Below are positions 1 to 7,423 of a stretch of 15,987 bases of DNA, one piece after another. The translations under genes and the position numbers were made by a program. Within the stretch, counting starts at the first letter, position 1. The number at the start of each line of letters is the position of its first letter. The DNA lies in NCBI GenBank assembly GCA_002731735.1, contig PCCM01000081.1:1-15987 (forward strand), written 5' to 3'. Origin of the DNA: Gemmatimonadota bacterium (GTDB lineage Bacteria > Gemmatimonadota > Gemmatimonadetes > Longimicrobiales > Gaopeijiaceae). Under the pieces are notes generated by a model. That model was not told where the DNA came from, did not search any database, and saw only the letters and a program-made list of their open reading frames with translations.

Positions 1-66
1 CGGTGGGATCGCTGGCGGCACCCGAATCGCCAGATTCACGCTCCGATGAGCGGGTGTCCCGGCTAG

Positions 67-345
67 TTACGATTGCTCTCCGGCGGCAGGGCGAACGTCA
101 TCCCGAAGCGCTCGGTCATGGCCTCGGCAGTCTAGGCCGAGCAACTGAGCGATGACATTTAGGAGTGGGTCGTTGTCCTGGAAGGCCTGCTCGAGGAAGC
201 CGACCATGGCCTCACGGTGGCGTGTGTCCGAGTCTCCCCAGAGCGCCATGGCTCGCGGGGCGAATGGTACGAACCGGGCCAACTCTTCCTGGACGGCGAA
301 GATGTAGTCGATGCCTCTAGCGCGGCAAGGTTCGGCGGAGGCCGT
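67..345 (-). pseudogene. C-terminal remnant of an unrecognised gene, frame-disrupted
   Basis: No start codon with a ribosome site is visible. Reading on the minus strand just after the stop of the zinc-ribbon gene, the frame gives protein-like sequence (GIDYIFAVQEELARFVPFAP, then DSDTRHREAMVGFLEQAF and LLNVIAQLLGLD). Around 125-135 the plausible reading jumps frame: the original frame degenerates to GHDRALRDDV, while the neighbouring one reads EAMTERFGMTFALPPESN and stops at 63-65 (TAG). A one-base indel near 130 would join the two halves. I do not recognise the family. The 5' part is missing because the zinc-ribbon gene lies immediately upstream. It could be a decayed gene tail or a short gene with a sequencing error. 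Positions 1-62 hold nothing I can support. Confidence 0.35.
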
Positions 346-759
346 TCAGAGATCGACGGATAACGCCGACTCGTGTTGGCAGGATGGACAGGAGATCGGG
401 TGTGGATAACGGAGACGTACTGGGCGAGAAAGTGAGACGCCCTCCCCACACCGCGGGCAGGCGCCGTCCATGAAGTGGAGCGTATGTGCCTCGGACCATC
501 GCCGCCGGGCCATCACGATTCCCATCCCGAGTGCCCCCAGAACCCACGGCGCGTGGGGCGGTACCAAGGCGACCGCCGGAGCCAGGATCAGCCCCGCGAC
601 CAGTGGTATCGAGGCGCGCCTCGCCCTCCACGTCGTACTTCGCCTCTCGATTCGAGCGTTGGCCGGGACGACGTCGAAGCCGAACAGCGTGATACGTGCT
701 GGCACCAGAATTTCGGTCGCGGGGGGGTCGGACGAAACAGGGTCGGGCGTCTCGCCCAT
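346..759 (-). CDS. Small membrane protein with C-terminal zinc ribbon
   Basis: 137-residue protein of unknown function. A Pro/Ser-rich N-terminus is followed by a basic stretch (about residues 38-50) and two adjacent hydrophobic segments (about 51-67 and 69-84), short enough to form a helical hairpin. The C-terminus carries a CPRC pair (about residue 101) and a CPSC pair (about 128), the layout of a zinc ribbon. The basic residues before and after the hydrophobic pair suggest that both termini face the cytoplasm. The ATG at 757-759 is supported by AAAGGAAC a few bases upstream. It lies on the same strand as the aminotransferase, 174 bases downstream of its stop, so cotranscription is possible. 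The function is unknown; a redox or nucleic-acid-binding membrane adaptor would be speculation. Confidence 0.7.
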   Translation of the reverse strand: MGETPDPVSSDPPATEILVPARITLFGFDVVPANARIERRSTTWRARRASIPLVAGLILAPAVALVPPHAPWVLGALGMGIVMARRRWSEAHTLHFMDGACPRCGEGVSLSRPVRLRYPHPISCPSCQHESALSVDL

Positions 760-933
760 GGCGTTCCTTTCGATGAATTTCGATCTCAGGGTGCTTCACC
801 CAGCGCTCGGGACCTAGTTCGTCGTTAGGCAGGACTGGGCGATCGAGTTCGGGCTCACCCAAGATAGTGCACTCAGGGTCGGGCTGGGTGCTGGAGTGGG
901 CCGATGAGCCGCGTAAGCGCCAAGCTCAGCCCC

Positions 934-2118
934 TCATGTTCGCCCGTCGGAAAAATCACGGAGTCGCTCGGCGGCCTTTTCCAAGGTTTCCATCCGTTTG
1001 CAGAACGCGAACCGCACGAGGGATTGACCGAGTTCCGGGGGTGAGAAGAAACTGGACCCCGGCACGGGTAGGACCCCGGGCTCTCTCGCCATTTGCCTCG
1101 AGAAAGTATGGTCGTCCTCGTCACTAAGCCCTGAGAAGTCGGCGAGAATGTAGTAGGCCCCCTGAGGCTTCTCACAGCGAAATCCTGCGTCCACGAGGGC
1201 GCTGTAGAGCACCTCACGGCGTGCGCGATACTCCTCCGCCATGCCGGAGTAATACTCCGGGCCCAGTGACTCCAAGCCGGCGGCGCAGGCGTCCTGAAGG
1301 GGAGCTGGGGCACCCACGGTGAGAAAATCGTGAACCTTGCGAATGGCCCCCGTCAGATCCGGTGGCGCGATGATCGTGCCGATCCTCCACCCAGTGATGC
1401 CAAAGGTCTTGGAGAGCCCACTAACGGTGATGGTGCGATCGCGCATCCCGGCCAACGTGACGATCGGAATGTGCTCGCCCTCGTAGTAGATATGCTCGTA
1501 GATCTCATCGGTGATGGCGAGGAGGTCGTGCTCGATACAAAGAGCCGCGATCGCCTCCAATTCGGATCGATCGAAAACCCTGCCGGTCGGATTGTTCGGA
1601 GTGTTGACGACGATGGCCCGGGTACGGTTCGTGACCAGAGCGGCCAACCGGTCGGTGTCGAGACGGTACTGGGGAGGCGTGAGCGGCATGAAGATCGGAC
1701 GGGCGCCGCAAAGTACGGCGTCCGGGCCATAGTTCTCATAGAACGGCTGCAGGATAATCACCTCATCCCCGGGGTCGATGACCGCCAGCATGATGGCGGC
1801 CATCGCTTCCGTCGCACCGCAGGTGACGGTGATCTCCTGATCACCCTCCACGTCCATGCCATACCACTGCCGATACTTGGTTACGAGCGCCTTGCGTAGA
1901 CGGGGTGATCCCCAAGTGATCGCATATTGATTGCGATCCGCGCGAATCGCGTCGCAGGCGGCCTCTTTCAGCAATTCCGGAGCGGGGAAGTCGGGAAACC
2001 CCTGAGCCAGATTGATGGCATCGTGTTCTCGGGCCACGCGCGTCATCTCTCGGATAACCGACTCGGTGAAACTGTGTGTCCGTCGTGCGGTCCGTTGCAC
2101 GGTCTGTTGTGCGGCCAT
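934..2118 (-). CDS. PLP-dependent class I/II aminotransferase (KAT/methionine aminotransferase-like)
   Basis: Fold-type I aminotransferase, 394 residues from the chosen start. It transfers an amino group from an amino acid to a 2-oxo acid; the closest recognisable group is the kynurenine/methionine/aspartate aminotransferases. Visible motifs, numbered from ATG 2118: INLAQGFPDFP near 36-46, NNPTG at 175-179, DEIYEHIYY from about 204, the PLP-lysine motif SGLSKTFGITGWRIG with Lys237, and the substrate-carboxylate Arg region LVRFAFCK near the end. The open frame extends upstream to a GTG at 2208. The ATG at 2116-2118 is preferred because homologous proteins begin shortly before the Ser-Phe-Thr-Glu-Ser segment and the extra 30 residues look non-coding. 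The ribosome site is weak (GGGAAC). Substrate cannot be settled from sequence alone. Confidence 0.9.
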   Translation of the reverse strand: MAAQQTVQRTARRTHSFTESVIREMTRVAREHDAINLAQGFPDFPAPELLKEAACDAIRADRNQYAITWGSPRLRKALVTKYRQWYGMDVEGDQEITVTCGATEAMAAIMLAVIDPGDEVIILQPFYENYGPDAVLCGARPIFMPLTPPQYRLDTDRLAALVTNRTRAIVVNTPNNPTGRVFDRSELEAIAALCIEHDLLAITDEIYEHIYYEGEHIPIVTLAGMRDRTITVSGLSKTFGITGWRIGTIIAPPDLTGAIRKVHDFLTVGAPAPLQDACAAGLESLGPEYYSGMAEEYRARREVLYSALVDAGFRCEKPQGAYYILADFSGLSDEDDHTFSRQMAREPGVLPVPGSSFFSPPELGQSLVRFAFCKRMETLEKAAERLRDFSDGRT

Positions 2119-2162
2119 GGGGTTCCCGGGCAAGATTGTGGCGGTGACGAGGGCGACTCCGT

Positions 2163-2189
2163 AGTGTGGAGTCCAGAAGTTCGCGGGCC
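2163..2189. repeat. 27-bp exact inverted repeat, copy A
   Basis: This segment is the exact reverse complement of 2676-2702. It starts AGTGTGGAGTCCAGAAG and ends CGCGGGCC. Copy A lies in the divergent gap between the aminotransferase start and the barrel protein. It contains the GTG at 2166 that is the only conventional start codon for the barrel gene upstream of its hydrophobic segment. Just upstream, GACTCC (2155-2160) can pair with GGAGTC (2168-2173). Confidence 0.8.
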
Positions 2190-2870
2190 ACTGAGAGTAC
2201 GGAGCCACTTCTGCAGCACAACACTAGACCCAGCCGACGGGATCACAAGAGGAGAGATCATAGGACGGCTCTCCTGATCCTCCTGTCCGGCACACTTTTG
2301 ATCTCAACCCAGGGCGAGGCTCAGATGTCTCCGCTGCAGTTGGAAGCGCGCGGTGGGGCTTGGATTCCCAAGGCCGATCTCGTCGGGGCTCAGGGTTTCG
2401 AAGGGGAAGCATCCGCCGGCCCCAGCTTCGGCGTTCACTTCATGCTCAAGCGTGGTTTCATCAGCTTTGTGGCCGGGTTCAGTCAACACCGCTTCGACTG
2501 CGCGCAGGCCGAATGCGGCGAAGCGGTGGACTTCGTTTCCACGGCGTGGGATCTGGGCGTGCGTCTGAATCTTCGCCAAGAGGGGATCATGCCGTGGGTG
2601 AGCCTGGGTGCGACCGCTGCTGTTTTCGATGCCCGTGTCGAGACCGGAACTGGCGTTGTGACGGAGGACTCCGACGGCCCGCGAACTTCTGGACTCCACA
2701 CTTTAGGCTGGGGGTACGAGGTCGGGGCTGGGGCGCTGGTTCCGTTGGGAGGACGGTTTTTCATCGACCCGGGGATGCGCTACGGGCGAAGTGATGTCGA
2801 TTTCGCTTCCCGGGGCACCTTGGAGACGCGATACATTGTCGTGGACTTGGGTTTGGTCCTGGCCTTTTGA
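2166..2870 (+). CDS. Putative outer-membrane beta-barrel protein
   Basis: Up to 234 residues. A hydrophobic segment (TALLILLSGTLLIST, about residues 34-48) ending before QGEAQ looks like a signal-peptide core. The rest alternates hydrophobic and polar residues in short strands separated by Gly/Asp-rich turns and ends in Phe, as expected of small outer-membrane barrels. Two cysteines (DCAQAEC) could form a disulphide. The start is uncertain. GTG 2166 has no ribosome site and leaves 33 residues ahead of the hydrophobic core. A good AGGAG-like sequence (2249-2256) is not followed by ATG, GTG or TTG at normal distance. ATG 2325 would remove the signal. The stop overlaps a TTG of the next ORF. A 27-bp repeat copy lies inside the coding region. 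No specific family name can be assigned. Confidence 0.65.
   Translation: MESRSSRATESTEPLLQHNTRPSRRDHKRRDHRTALLILLSGTLLISTQGEAQMSPLQLEARGGAWIPKADLVGAQGFEGEASAGPSFGVHFMLKRGFISFVAGFSQHRFDCAQAECGEAVDFVSTAWDLGVRLNLRQEGIMPWVSLGATAAVFDARVETGTGVVTEDSDGPRTSGLHTLGWGYEVGAGALVPLGGRFFIDPGMRYGRSDVDFASRGTLETRYIVVDLGLVLAF
2676..2702. repeat. 27-bp exact inverted repeat, copy B
   Basis: Reverse-complement copy of 2163-2189, lying within the barrel-protein gene and read there as GPRTSGLHT. Its first bases are GGCCCGCGAACTTCTGG. It sits in a polar, Ser/Thr-rich stretch likely to be a loop, so an inserted or conserved repeat could be tolerated. The two copies are about 487 bp apart (end of A to start of B). Confidence 0.8.
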
Positions 2871-2911
2871 ACACTCACGACGACCCTTCCGCGAGGAGCT
2901 ACACGCGCCGT

Positions 2912-3832
2912 ATGACGCAGGGATCCATGCCGGGTGTGTTCGTCCCCCTTTTCGCGCTATCCGTTGTCGTAGCGGCGATTGCCGAGCCGGCCCTGGGTCA
3001 GGTGAGCGCCGACCGATTCGAGCAGATGCCCGCGCGGAGCATTGGCCCGGTCGGTACCATCGGCCGGATCTCCGCGGTCGACGCGGTCGTGTCGGATCCT
3101 AACGTCGTATACGTCGGGGCGGCGACCGGTGGGCTCTGGAAGTCCGTCAACGGGGGCCAGACATGGCGGTCTGTTTTCGACGACCAATCTGTTTCGGCCG
3201 TCGCCACGGTCGCCATCAACCAAACCAAGCCCGAGATACTGTGGATCGGGATCGGGGCAGGGGGCGGCAACAACAACGACGACGACGAGGTCCCGATGGT
3301 GGCCACCGTGTACCGGTCGCTCGATGGCGGCGAAACATGGGCCCCAGGGGGGCTCGAGGGACTCGAGGGTGTACACCGGATTCTGTTGCACCCCGAAGAC
3401 ACCGAAATCGCGTATGCAGGCGTTTCGGGTCGGACATGGCAAGCCGAGGGCGACCGCGGGGGTGGGGTCTACAAGACTTCAGACGGCGGGCAGACGTGGA
3501 CCCGCGTGCTCGTCGTGGACAACATAACCGGCGTTTCAGATCTGGTCATGGACCCGAGTGATCCGAACCGCCTCCTCGCGGCCATGTGGTCCAACCGGAG
3601 GGCTCCATGGTCCTTCGAGTCGAGGGGTCCGGGTAGCGGTCTCTTCCTGACGCTGGACGGGGGGACAATTGGATGCGCCTCGTGGAAGGGGATGGTGTTC
3701 CCAGCGGCGACCTCGGCCGCATCAGCCTGGATGTGTTCCGGGGTGACCCGAGGGTCGTCCATGCCCTCGTGGATGCTGGCGGGGGTGTGCTCCTTCGTTC
3801 ATACAATCGGGGGCGTACATGGACAACGGTGA
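2912..3832 (+). CDS. BNR/VPS10 (sortilin-like) exoprotein, 5' part, frame-disrupted
   Basis: N-terminal part of a secreted beta-propeller protein of the VPS10/sortilin, WD40/YVTN/BNR-like group. ATG 2912 follows GAGGAG at 2893-2898; the frame is open back to a TTG at 2867 overlapping the previous stop. A signal peptide (VFVPLFALSVVVAAIAEPALGQ) precedes the mature part. Asp-box repeats are clear: SVNGGQTW, SLDGGETW and TSDGGQTW. The NNNDDD stretch, encoded by AAC/GAC triplets at about 3269-3286, sits where relatives usually carry an Asn-rich loop before a repeat. Authentic sequence ends at LFLTLDGG (about 3664). The remaining residues, to the stop at 3832, are out-of-frame translation. The true continuation is the ORF in the next frame. 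Substrate or ligand is unknown. Confidence 0.8.
   Translation: MTQGSMPGVFVPLFALSVVVAAIAEPALGQVSADRFEQMPARSIGPVGTIGRISAVDAVVSDPNVVYVGAATGGLWKSVNGGQTWRSVFDDQSVSAVATVAINQTKPEILWIGIGAGGGNNNDDDEVPMVATVYRSLDGGETWAPGGLEGLEGVHRILLHPEDTEIAYAGVSGRTWQAEGDRGGGVYKTSDGGQTWTRVLVVDNITGVSDLVMDPSDPNRLLAAMWSNRRAPWSFESRGPGSGLFLTLDGGTIGCASWKGMVFPAATSAASAWMCSGVTRGSSMPSWMLAGVCSFVHTIGGVHGQR
3659..3664 (+). other. Frameshift point in G-run
   Basis: Six G's follow the GAC codon of the Asp-box LDGG. A seventh G would give LDGGDNW followed by MRLVEGDG, restoring an Asp-box repeat and fusing the two ORFs into one protein of about 1,070 residues. This is either a homopolymer sequencing or assembly error or a real frameshift. 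Confidence 0.75.
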
Positions 3833-6117
3833 GGCGAAGTCCCAACCTGATTTCGCCCGTCGATGATCCAGCGGGCATCGTGGCCGATCCCCTGGTCGAG
3901 TCGAGATTGTTTCACCTCTCCTCGCGTCTCTCGGTGAGTGACGACGGTGGAGAGACCTTCCGGCCGAACGGGGGCGGCGCCGACTTGCGTCATCGAGTTT
4001 TATGGATCCACCCCGAGGACCCACGCTTGATGTACGGAGGCACGGACCGAGGCCTGTATCTCTCACGCGACGGCGGGGAGCATTGGAGCCGCATGGGTGG
4101 CCTCCCCGTCGGCAGGTTCACCCATGCCTCCGTAGATATGGAAGTGCCGTTCAACGTGTACGGAGGACTGGAGCGTAGTGGTTCCTGGATGGGACCTGCC
4201 TACGGGTGGGAGGAGGGTGGCGCTCGAAACCGCGACTGGATGGAGATCGGGTCGGACGACGGATACGGGATGCTGGCCGATCCAAATGACCCGGGCCATG
4301 GATACATGGTTCTCGGGGACGGGGACCTCATCCGGTTCGACCTTCAGACGGGCGAGCGGAAGCGTATTCGACCTTGGGCTCCCGCATTCACCGGACTTCG
4401 CCTCAACCGAGACGTGCCGATCTCGCTCGATCCGCATGACGCCGCAGCCATCTACTATGGGAGTCAGTTCGTCCACAAGAGCACGAATCGGGGCGAGACC
4501 TGGCAGATCATCAGCGGAGACCTGACGGTCAACGATCCGGCGGAGCGACGCGAGGCCCCCGGGAGCGGAGCGGACACCGACGATCTCACGATCGACGCAG
4601 GGAACGTGGACGGACCGGAGGCGGAGGGTGGCGCCACGATCACGTCGATCGCGCCGAGTTCACTCGACCGGGACGTGATTTGGGTCGGCACGGACGAGGG
4701 CGACGTTCTTGTGACCCGATCGGCAGGTGGGGAGTGGCAGAGCGTGCGGAACAGAATCGACCGGGTACCGGACAGCAGTTGGGTCGCCCACATCGAGCCT
4801 TCCGCCGTCCGACCGGGGTCGGCCCTGGTGGCCTTTGACGCCCATCGAACGGGAAGTCGGGAGTCGCTCATTTTTTCGACCGACGACTATGGGGATGACT
4901 GGGAGAGGGTCGGCAGGGAATCCAACCTCGAGGGCATTGTCCATACGGTCGTCCAGGACGCGATCGTGGAGGAACTGCTGTTCGCCGGGACGGATCAGGG
5001 GCTGTACGTATCTCTGAATCGAGGCGAGGACTGGTTCAAATGGACTCACGGGCTGCCGCTGGTGCCGGTCCGCGACCTCGTCGTGCATCCCCGCGACCAC
5101 GATCTCGTGATCGCAACCCACGGGCGCGGTGCATATGTGCTCGATGACATCCGGCCTCTTAGGGAGCTCGCCGGAGATCTGAGAATCGCCGAAGTCGAGC
5201 TTTTCCTCTTTCCACCGCCTCCTGCGTTGATTCGCAGTACACAGGTGGCGGATCGAGACGGCGGCTTGGGAGTGGATGTGGCTTCCCAACGCCAGGAGCG
5301 GCCCGCTGGCGTGCCCCTGACGTACTGGCTAGGAAGCAGGAATGAGGACGGCGACACACGGGACGACGACCAAGATCGAGTCGGTGACGTCGGGGATGGG
5401 CAGCCGCGTGTCACTATCGAGCTCCTGGACTTCGACGGGCAGGTTCTACGAACCTTCCAAGGGCCTGGGACGCCAGGGATGAACCGGGTCGTCTGGGACC
5501 TCCGGGAGGATCCGCCGACGCCGAGTGGGCTGTTGGGCCAGTTCTCCAACGCTATAACCGGAACCGACGATGATTGGGTGCGATCCATAGAGGTGCTGCC
5601 CGGCCTGTTTACCGTTCGGATTTCGAGGGAGGGCGCCGAGAGCCTTCGGCCGCTGGAAGTTCACGAGGATCCCCGGGTGGACGTCGAGATGGTGGACCGG
5701 ATCAACAAGTATCAGGCGGTGAAGAGCGGCCTGGACCTCGACGCGAGGCTGAGGGCGCTTCGGGCGGCGATCACCAGCGTGTACGACGAACTCGAAAGAG
5801 TGAACGACGTGCTGCGTGAGCGCGGATTGGCAGGCGATATGGCGCTGCTCCAGGCCGGCCAAGCCTTGGGTGACGAGCTAAGACAGGTGTCGGATTTCGA
5901 AAATGTGATGAAATACCGCCCGGGAGTTCTGGGGCTGACTTCATCCTACGATAAGCCGACCGAAGGTCAGCGCCTCGATCTGATCCGCATGGAAGAGGAG
6001 CTCGATGGCCTCACGCTGAGGATCGGTGATTTCTTGATTTTGGACATCAACCTTTTCGCTCGCAGGGTGGGGGACGCCGGACTGGACACATCCTTTTTCG
6101 TCGGGCCTATCGGTTAG
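3673..6117 (+). CDS. BNR/VPS10 (sortilin-like) exoprotein, 3' part
   Basis: Continuation of the preceding secreted propeller protein in the +2 frame; the ATG at 3673 is an internal Met codon with no ribosome site, and real coding in this frame begins near 3665. Further Asp-box-like repeats include SYNRGRTW (about 43-50), SDDGGETF (about 89-96), SRDGGEHW (131-138), STNRGETW (270-277), STDDYGDDW and SLNRGEDW. After the propeller (ATHGRGAYVLDDI) comes a C-terminal region with an all-beta segment (FQGPGTPGMNRVVWDLRE) typical of this family, then a Glu/Arg/Leu-rich helical stretch (QAVKSGLDLDARLRALRAAI) and a short end. These proteins are usually exported; a peptidase or hydrolase activity is often annotated, but no catalytic residues can be assigned here. 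Proline dehydrogenase follows after 43 bases. Confidence 0.85.
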   Translation: MRLVEGDGVPSGDLGRISLDVFRGDPRVVHALVDAGGGVLLRSYNRGRTWTTVRRSPNLISPVDDPAGIVADPLVESRLFHLSSRLSVSDDGGETFRPNGGGADLRHRVLWIHPEDPRLMYGGTDRGLYLSRDGGEHWSRMGGLPVGRFTHASVDMEVPFNVYGGLERSGSWMGPAYGWEEGGARNRDWMEIGSDDGYGMLADPNDPGHGYMVLGDGDLIRFDLQTGERKRIRPWAPAFTGLRLNRDVPISLDPHDAAAIYYGSQFVHKSTNRGETWQIISGDLTVNDPAERREAPGSGADTDDLTIDAGNVDGPEAEGGATITSIAPSSLDRDVIWVGTDEGDVLVTRSAGGEWQSVRNRIDRVPDSSWVAHIEPSAVRPGSALVAFDAHRTGSRESLIFSTDDYGDDWERVGRESNLEGIVHTVVQDAIVEELLFAGTDQGLYVSLNRGEDWFKWTHGLPLVPVRDLVVHPRDHDLVIATHGRGAYVLDDIRPLRELAGDLRIAEVELFLFPPPPALIRSTQVADRDGGLGVDVASQRQERPAGVPLTYWLGSRNEDGDTRDDDQDRVGDVGDGQPRVTIELLDFDGQVLRTFQGPGTPGMNRVVWDLREDPPTPSGLLGQFSNAITGTDDDWVRSIEVLPGLFTVRISREGAESLRPLEVHEDPRVDVEMVDRINKYQAVKSGLDLDARLRALRAAITSVYDELERVNDVLRERGLAGDMALLQAGQALGDELRQVSDFENVMKYRPGVLGLTSSYDKPTEGQRLDLIRMEEELDGLTLRIGDFLILDINLFARRVGDAGLDTSFFVGPIG

Positions 6118-6160
6118 TCCCGATGGTTCGGCGGTTTCTCATCTCGTACGCCTGACCACG

Positions 6161-7084
6161 ATGCTTCGAAAGCTGCTGCTGTGGGGATCGGAAAACGATT
6201 TCTTTTCGGACCACGTGGCCCGCTTAGGGTTCGTGCGGCGAGCGGTACGGCGCTTCATGCCGGGGGAGACGTCCGCGGAGGCGATCGAGGAAGTGGTGAG
6301 GTTGAGTGTCTCACGTATCAGATCAGTGCTGGCCCTCCTCGGGGAAAATGTGACCGAAGCGGATGAGGCCGACGACGTCACGCGGCACTACGAGGCGGTG
6401 TTGAAGGAAATCGGGGCTCGGGACTTGGATGCGGAAATCTCCGTGAAGCCGACCCAACTCGGAATCGACATTGGTGAGGACGTGGTAGCGGCCAATCTCG
6501 AACGGATCTTGAGCACCGCGAAGGAGCATGGGCACTTCGTTTGGATTGACATGGAGGGTAGCGACTACGTAGACAGAACGCTCGACTTGTACAGGGCCGC
6601 ACGTTCACGCCACACGGACACCGGAGTCTGTCTCCAGGCTTACCTCTACAGAACGGCCGAGGATCTCGCCGCGTTGCTCCCTATCAACCCTTCGGTCCGG
6701 CTCGTGAAGGGTGCCTACGCCGAGTCTACGAAGGTGGCGTTCCCGCGAAAGAGGGATGTCGACCAGAACTACCTCCAGTTAGCCCAGACCCTCCTCGACG
6801 AGATAGGCAGCGGCGGGGTGCGCGCGGCGTTTGCGACACATGACGGGGCGCTCATTAGGAGGATCCAAGAAGAGGCCACCCAGCGCGGGATGACACCTGG
6901 TGACGTGGAGTTCCAGATGCTGTACGGGATTGGGACCACCAGCCAAGAAAAGTTGGCGGCGCAGGGTCATGAGGTCCGGGTACACATCAGCTACGGGACT
7001 GCTTGGTTCCCGTGGTATATGCGGCGTTTGGCCGAGAGGCCGGCGAACCTGTGGTTCGTGATGAGAAAGATGATGTCACGCTGA
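6161..7084 (+). CDS. Proline dehydrogenase, monofunctional
   Basis: FAD-dependent oxidation of L-proline to 1-pyrroline-5-carboxylate, passing electrons to the respiratory chain at the membrane. The 307-residue length matches stand-alone bacterial PRODH rather than bifunctional PutA. The TIM-barrel motifs are in order: SVKPTQLG (94-101), DMEGS (130-134), LQAYLYRT (158-165), RLVKGAYAE (180-188), ATHD (225-228), FQMLYG (251-256), and the substrate-binding helix end YGTAWFPWYMRRLAERPAN (278-296), in which the paired Arg residues bind the proline carboxylate in characterised enzymes. ATG 6161 has no convincing Shine-Dalgarno, so translation may depend on the upstream exoprotein gene 43 bases away. 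No pyrroline-5-carboxylate dehydrogenase gene is in the window. The name could be putA or prodh in different schemes, so no symbol is given. Confidence 0.92.
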   Translation: MLRKLLLWGSENDFFSDHVARLGFVRRAVRRFMPGETSAEAIEEVVRLSVSRIRSVLALLGENVTEADEADDVTRHYEAVLKEIGARDLDAEISVKPTQLGIDIGEDVVAANLERILSTAKEHGHFVWIDMEGSDYVDRTLDLYRAARSRHTDTGVCLQAYLYRTAEDLAALLPINPSVRLVKGAYAESTKVAFPRKRDVDQNYLQLAQTLLDEIGSGGVRAAFATHDGALIRRIQEEATQRGMTPGDVEFQMLYGIGTTSQEKLAAQGHEVRVHISYGTAWFPWYMRRLAERPANLWFVMRKMMSR

Positions 7085-7126
7085 ATGGACACGGCGCCGG
7101 CGGAGGTACACCGCCTGAGCAATACA

Positions 7127-7423
7127 CTACCGACCGCTACCGTCACTCCAGATCTCCGTCTCCGGAAACGTCAACGCGAAACCGTACCAGCGCGTGAACA
7201 CCTGGTGCGGCCGCTCGATTTGCGCGCGTTCACCGGATGGGTCGTGGAAGACGCCACCCTCGATGTATGAGCCGTCCGAGAAGTGGAGCACCTTCTCTTC
7301 CCAGGTGATGCCATCCGTGTCGACGTATGCAGCCGCGAGGGCATAGGCGGAGGGATCCAGGTAGACGGGGGCAAACGCGAGGACCATCAAGACTGCCCCG
7401 AGGGCCTGCCGGGCAGGCCTCAT
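7127..7423 (-). CDS. Small secreted protein, possibly related to the DUF3179 C-terminus
   Basis: 98 residues. It opens with MRPARQALGAVLMVLAFAP, a basic start plus hydrophobic core that resembles a signal peptide or anchor. It continues with a Tyr/Trp/Asp-rich globular part (DGITWEEKVLHFSDGSYIEG, then GERAQIERPHQVFTRWYGFA and LTFPETEIW). The Trp-Tyr-Gly-Phe-Ala ... Phe-Pro-Glu-Thr-Glu-Ile ending resembles the final segment of DUF3179 proteins, but the rest of that domain is absent, so this is a guess from memory. Its ATG overlaps the stop of the transporter fusion (ATGA, 7420-7423), showing translational coupling as the last gene of that operon. A role beside the transporter is inference. It is convergent with proline dehydrogenase, with 42 bases between the two stops. 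Confidence 0.65.
   Translation of the reverse strand: MRPARQALGAVLMVLAFAPVYLDPSAYALAAAYVDTDGITWEEKVLHFSDGSYIEGGVFHDPSGERAQIERPHQVFTRWYGFALTFPETEIWSDGSGR

Noticed and set aside
757..862. Minus-strand reading that looks protein-like (LGEPELDRPVLPNDELGPER, then KHPEIEIHRKERHG) ahead of the zinc-ribbon start
   Set aside because: The only starts are a TTG without a ribosome site, and its frame runs out of phase across the zinc-ribbon gene. It may be a gene remnant but cannot be supported.
1330..1899. 189-codon plus-strand ORF within the aminotransferase gene
   Set aside because: It is antisense to a well-supported enzyme and its composition (Arg/Asp/Gly-rich) is that of an antisense shadow in GC-rich DNA.
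7100..7117. GGCGG ... CCGCC hairpin between the convergent proline dehydrogenase and small-protein genes
   Set aside because: Five-pair stem without a following T-run on either strand; too weak to call a terminator.
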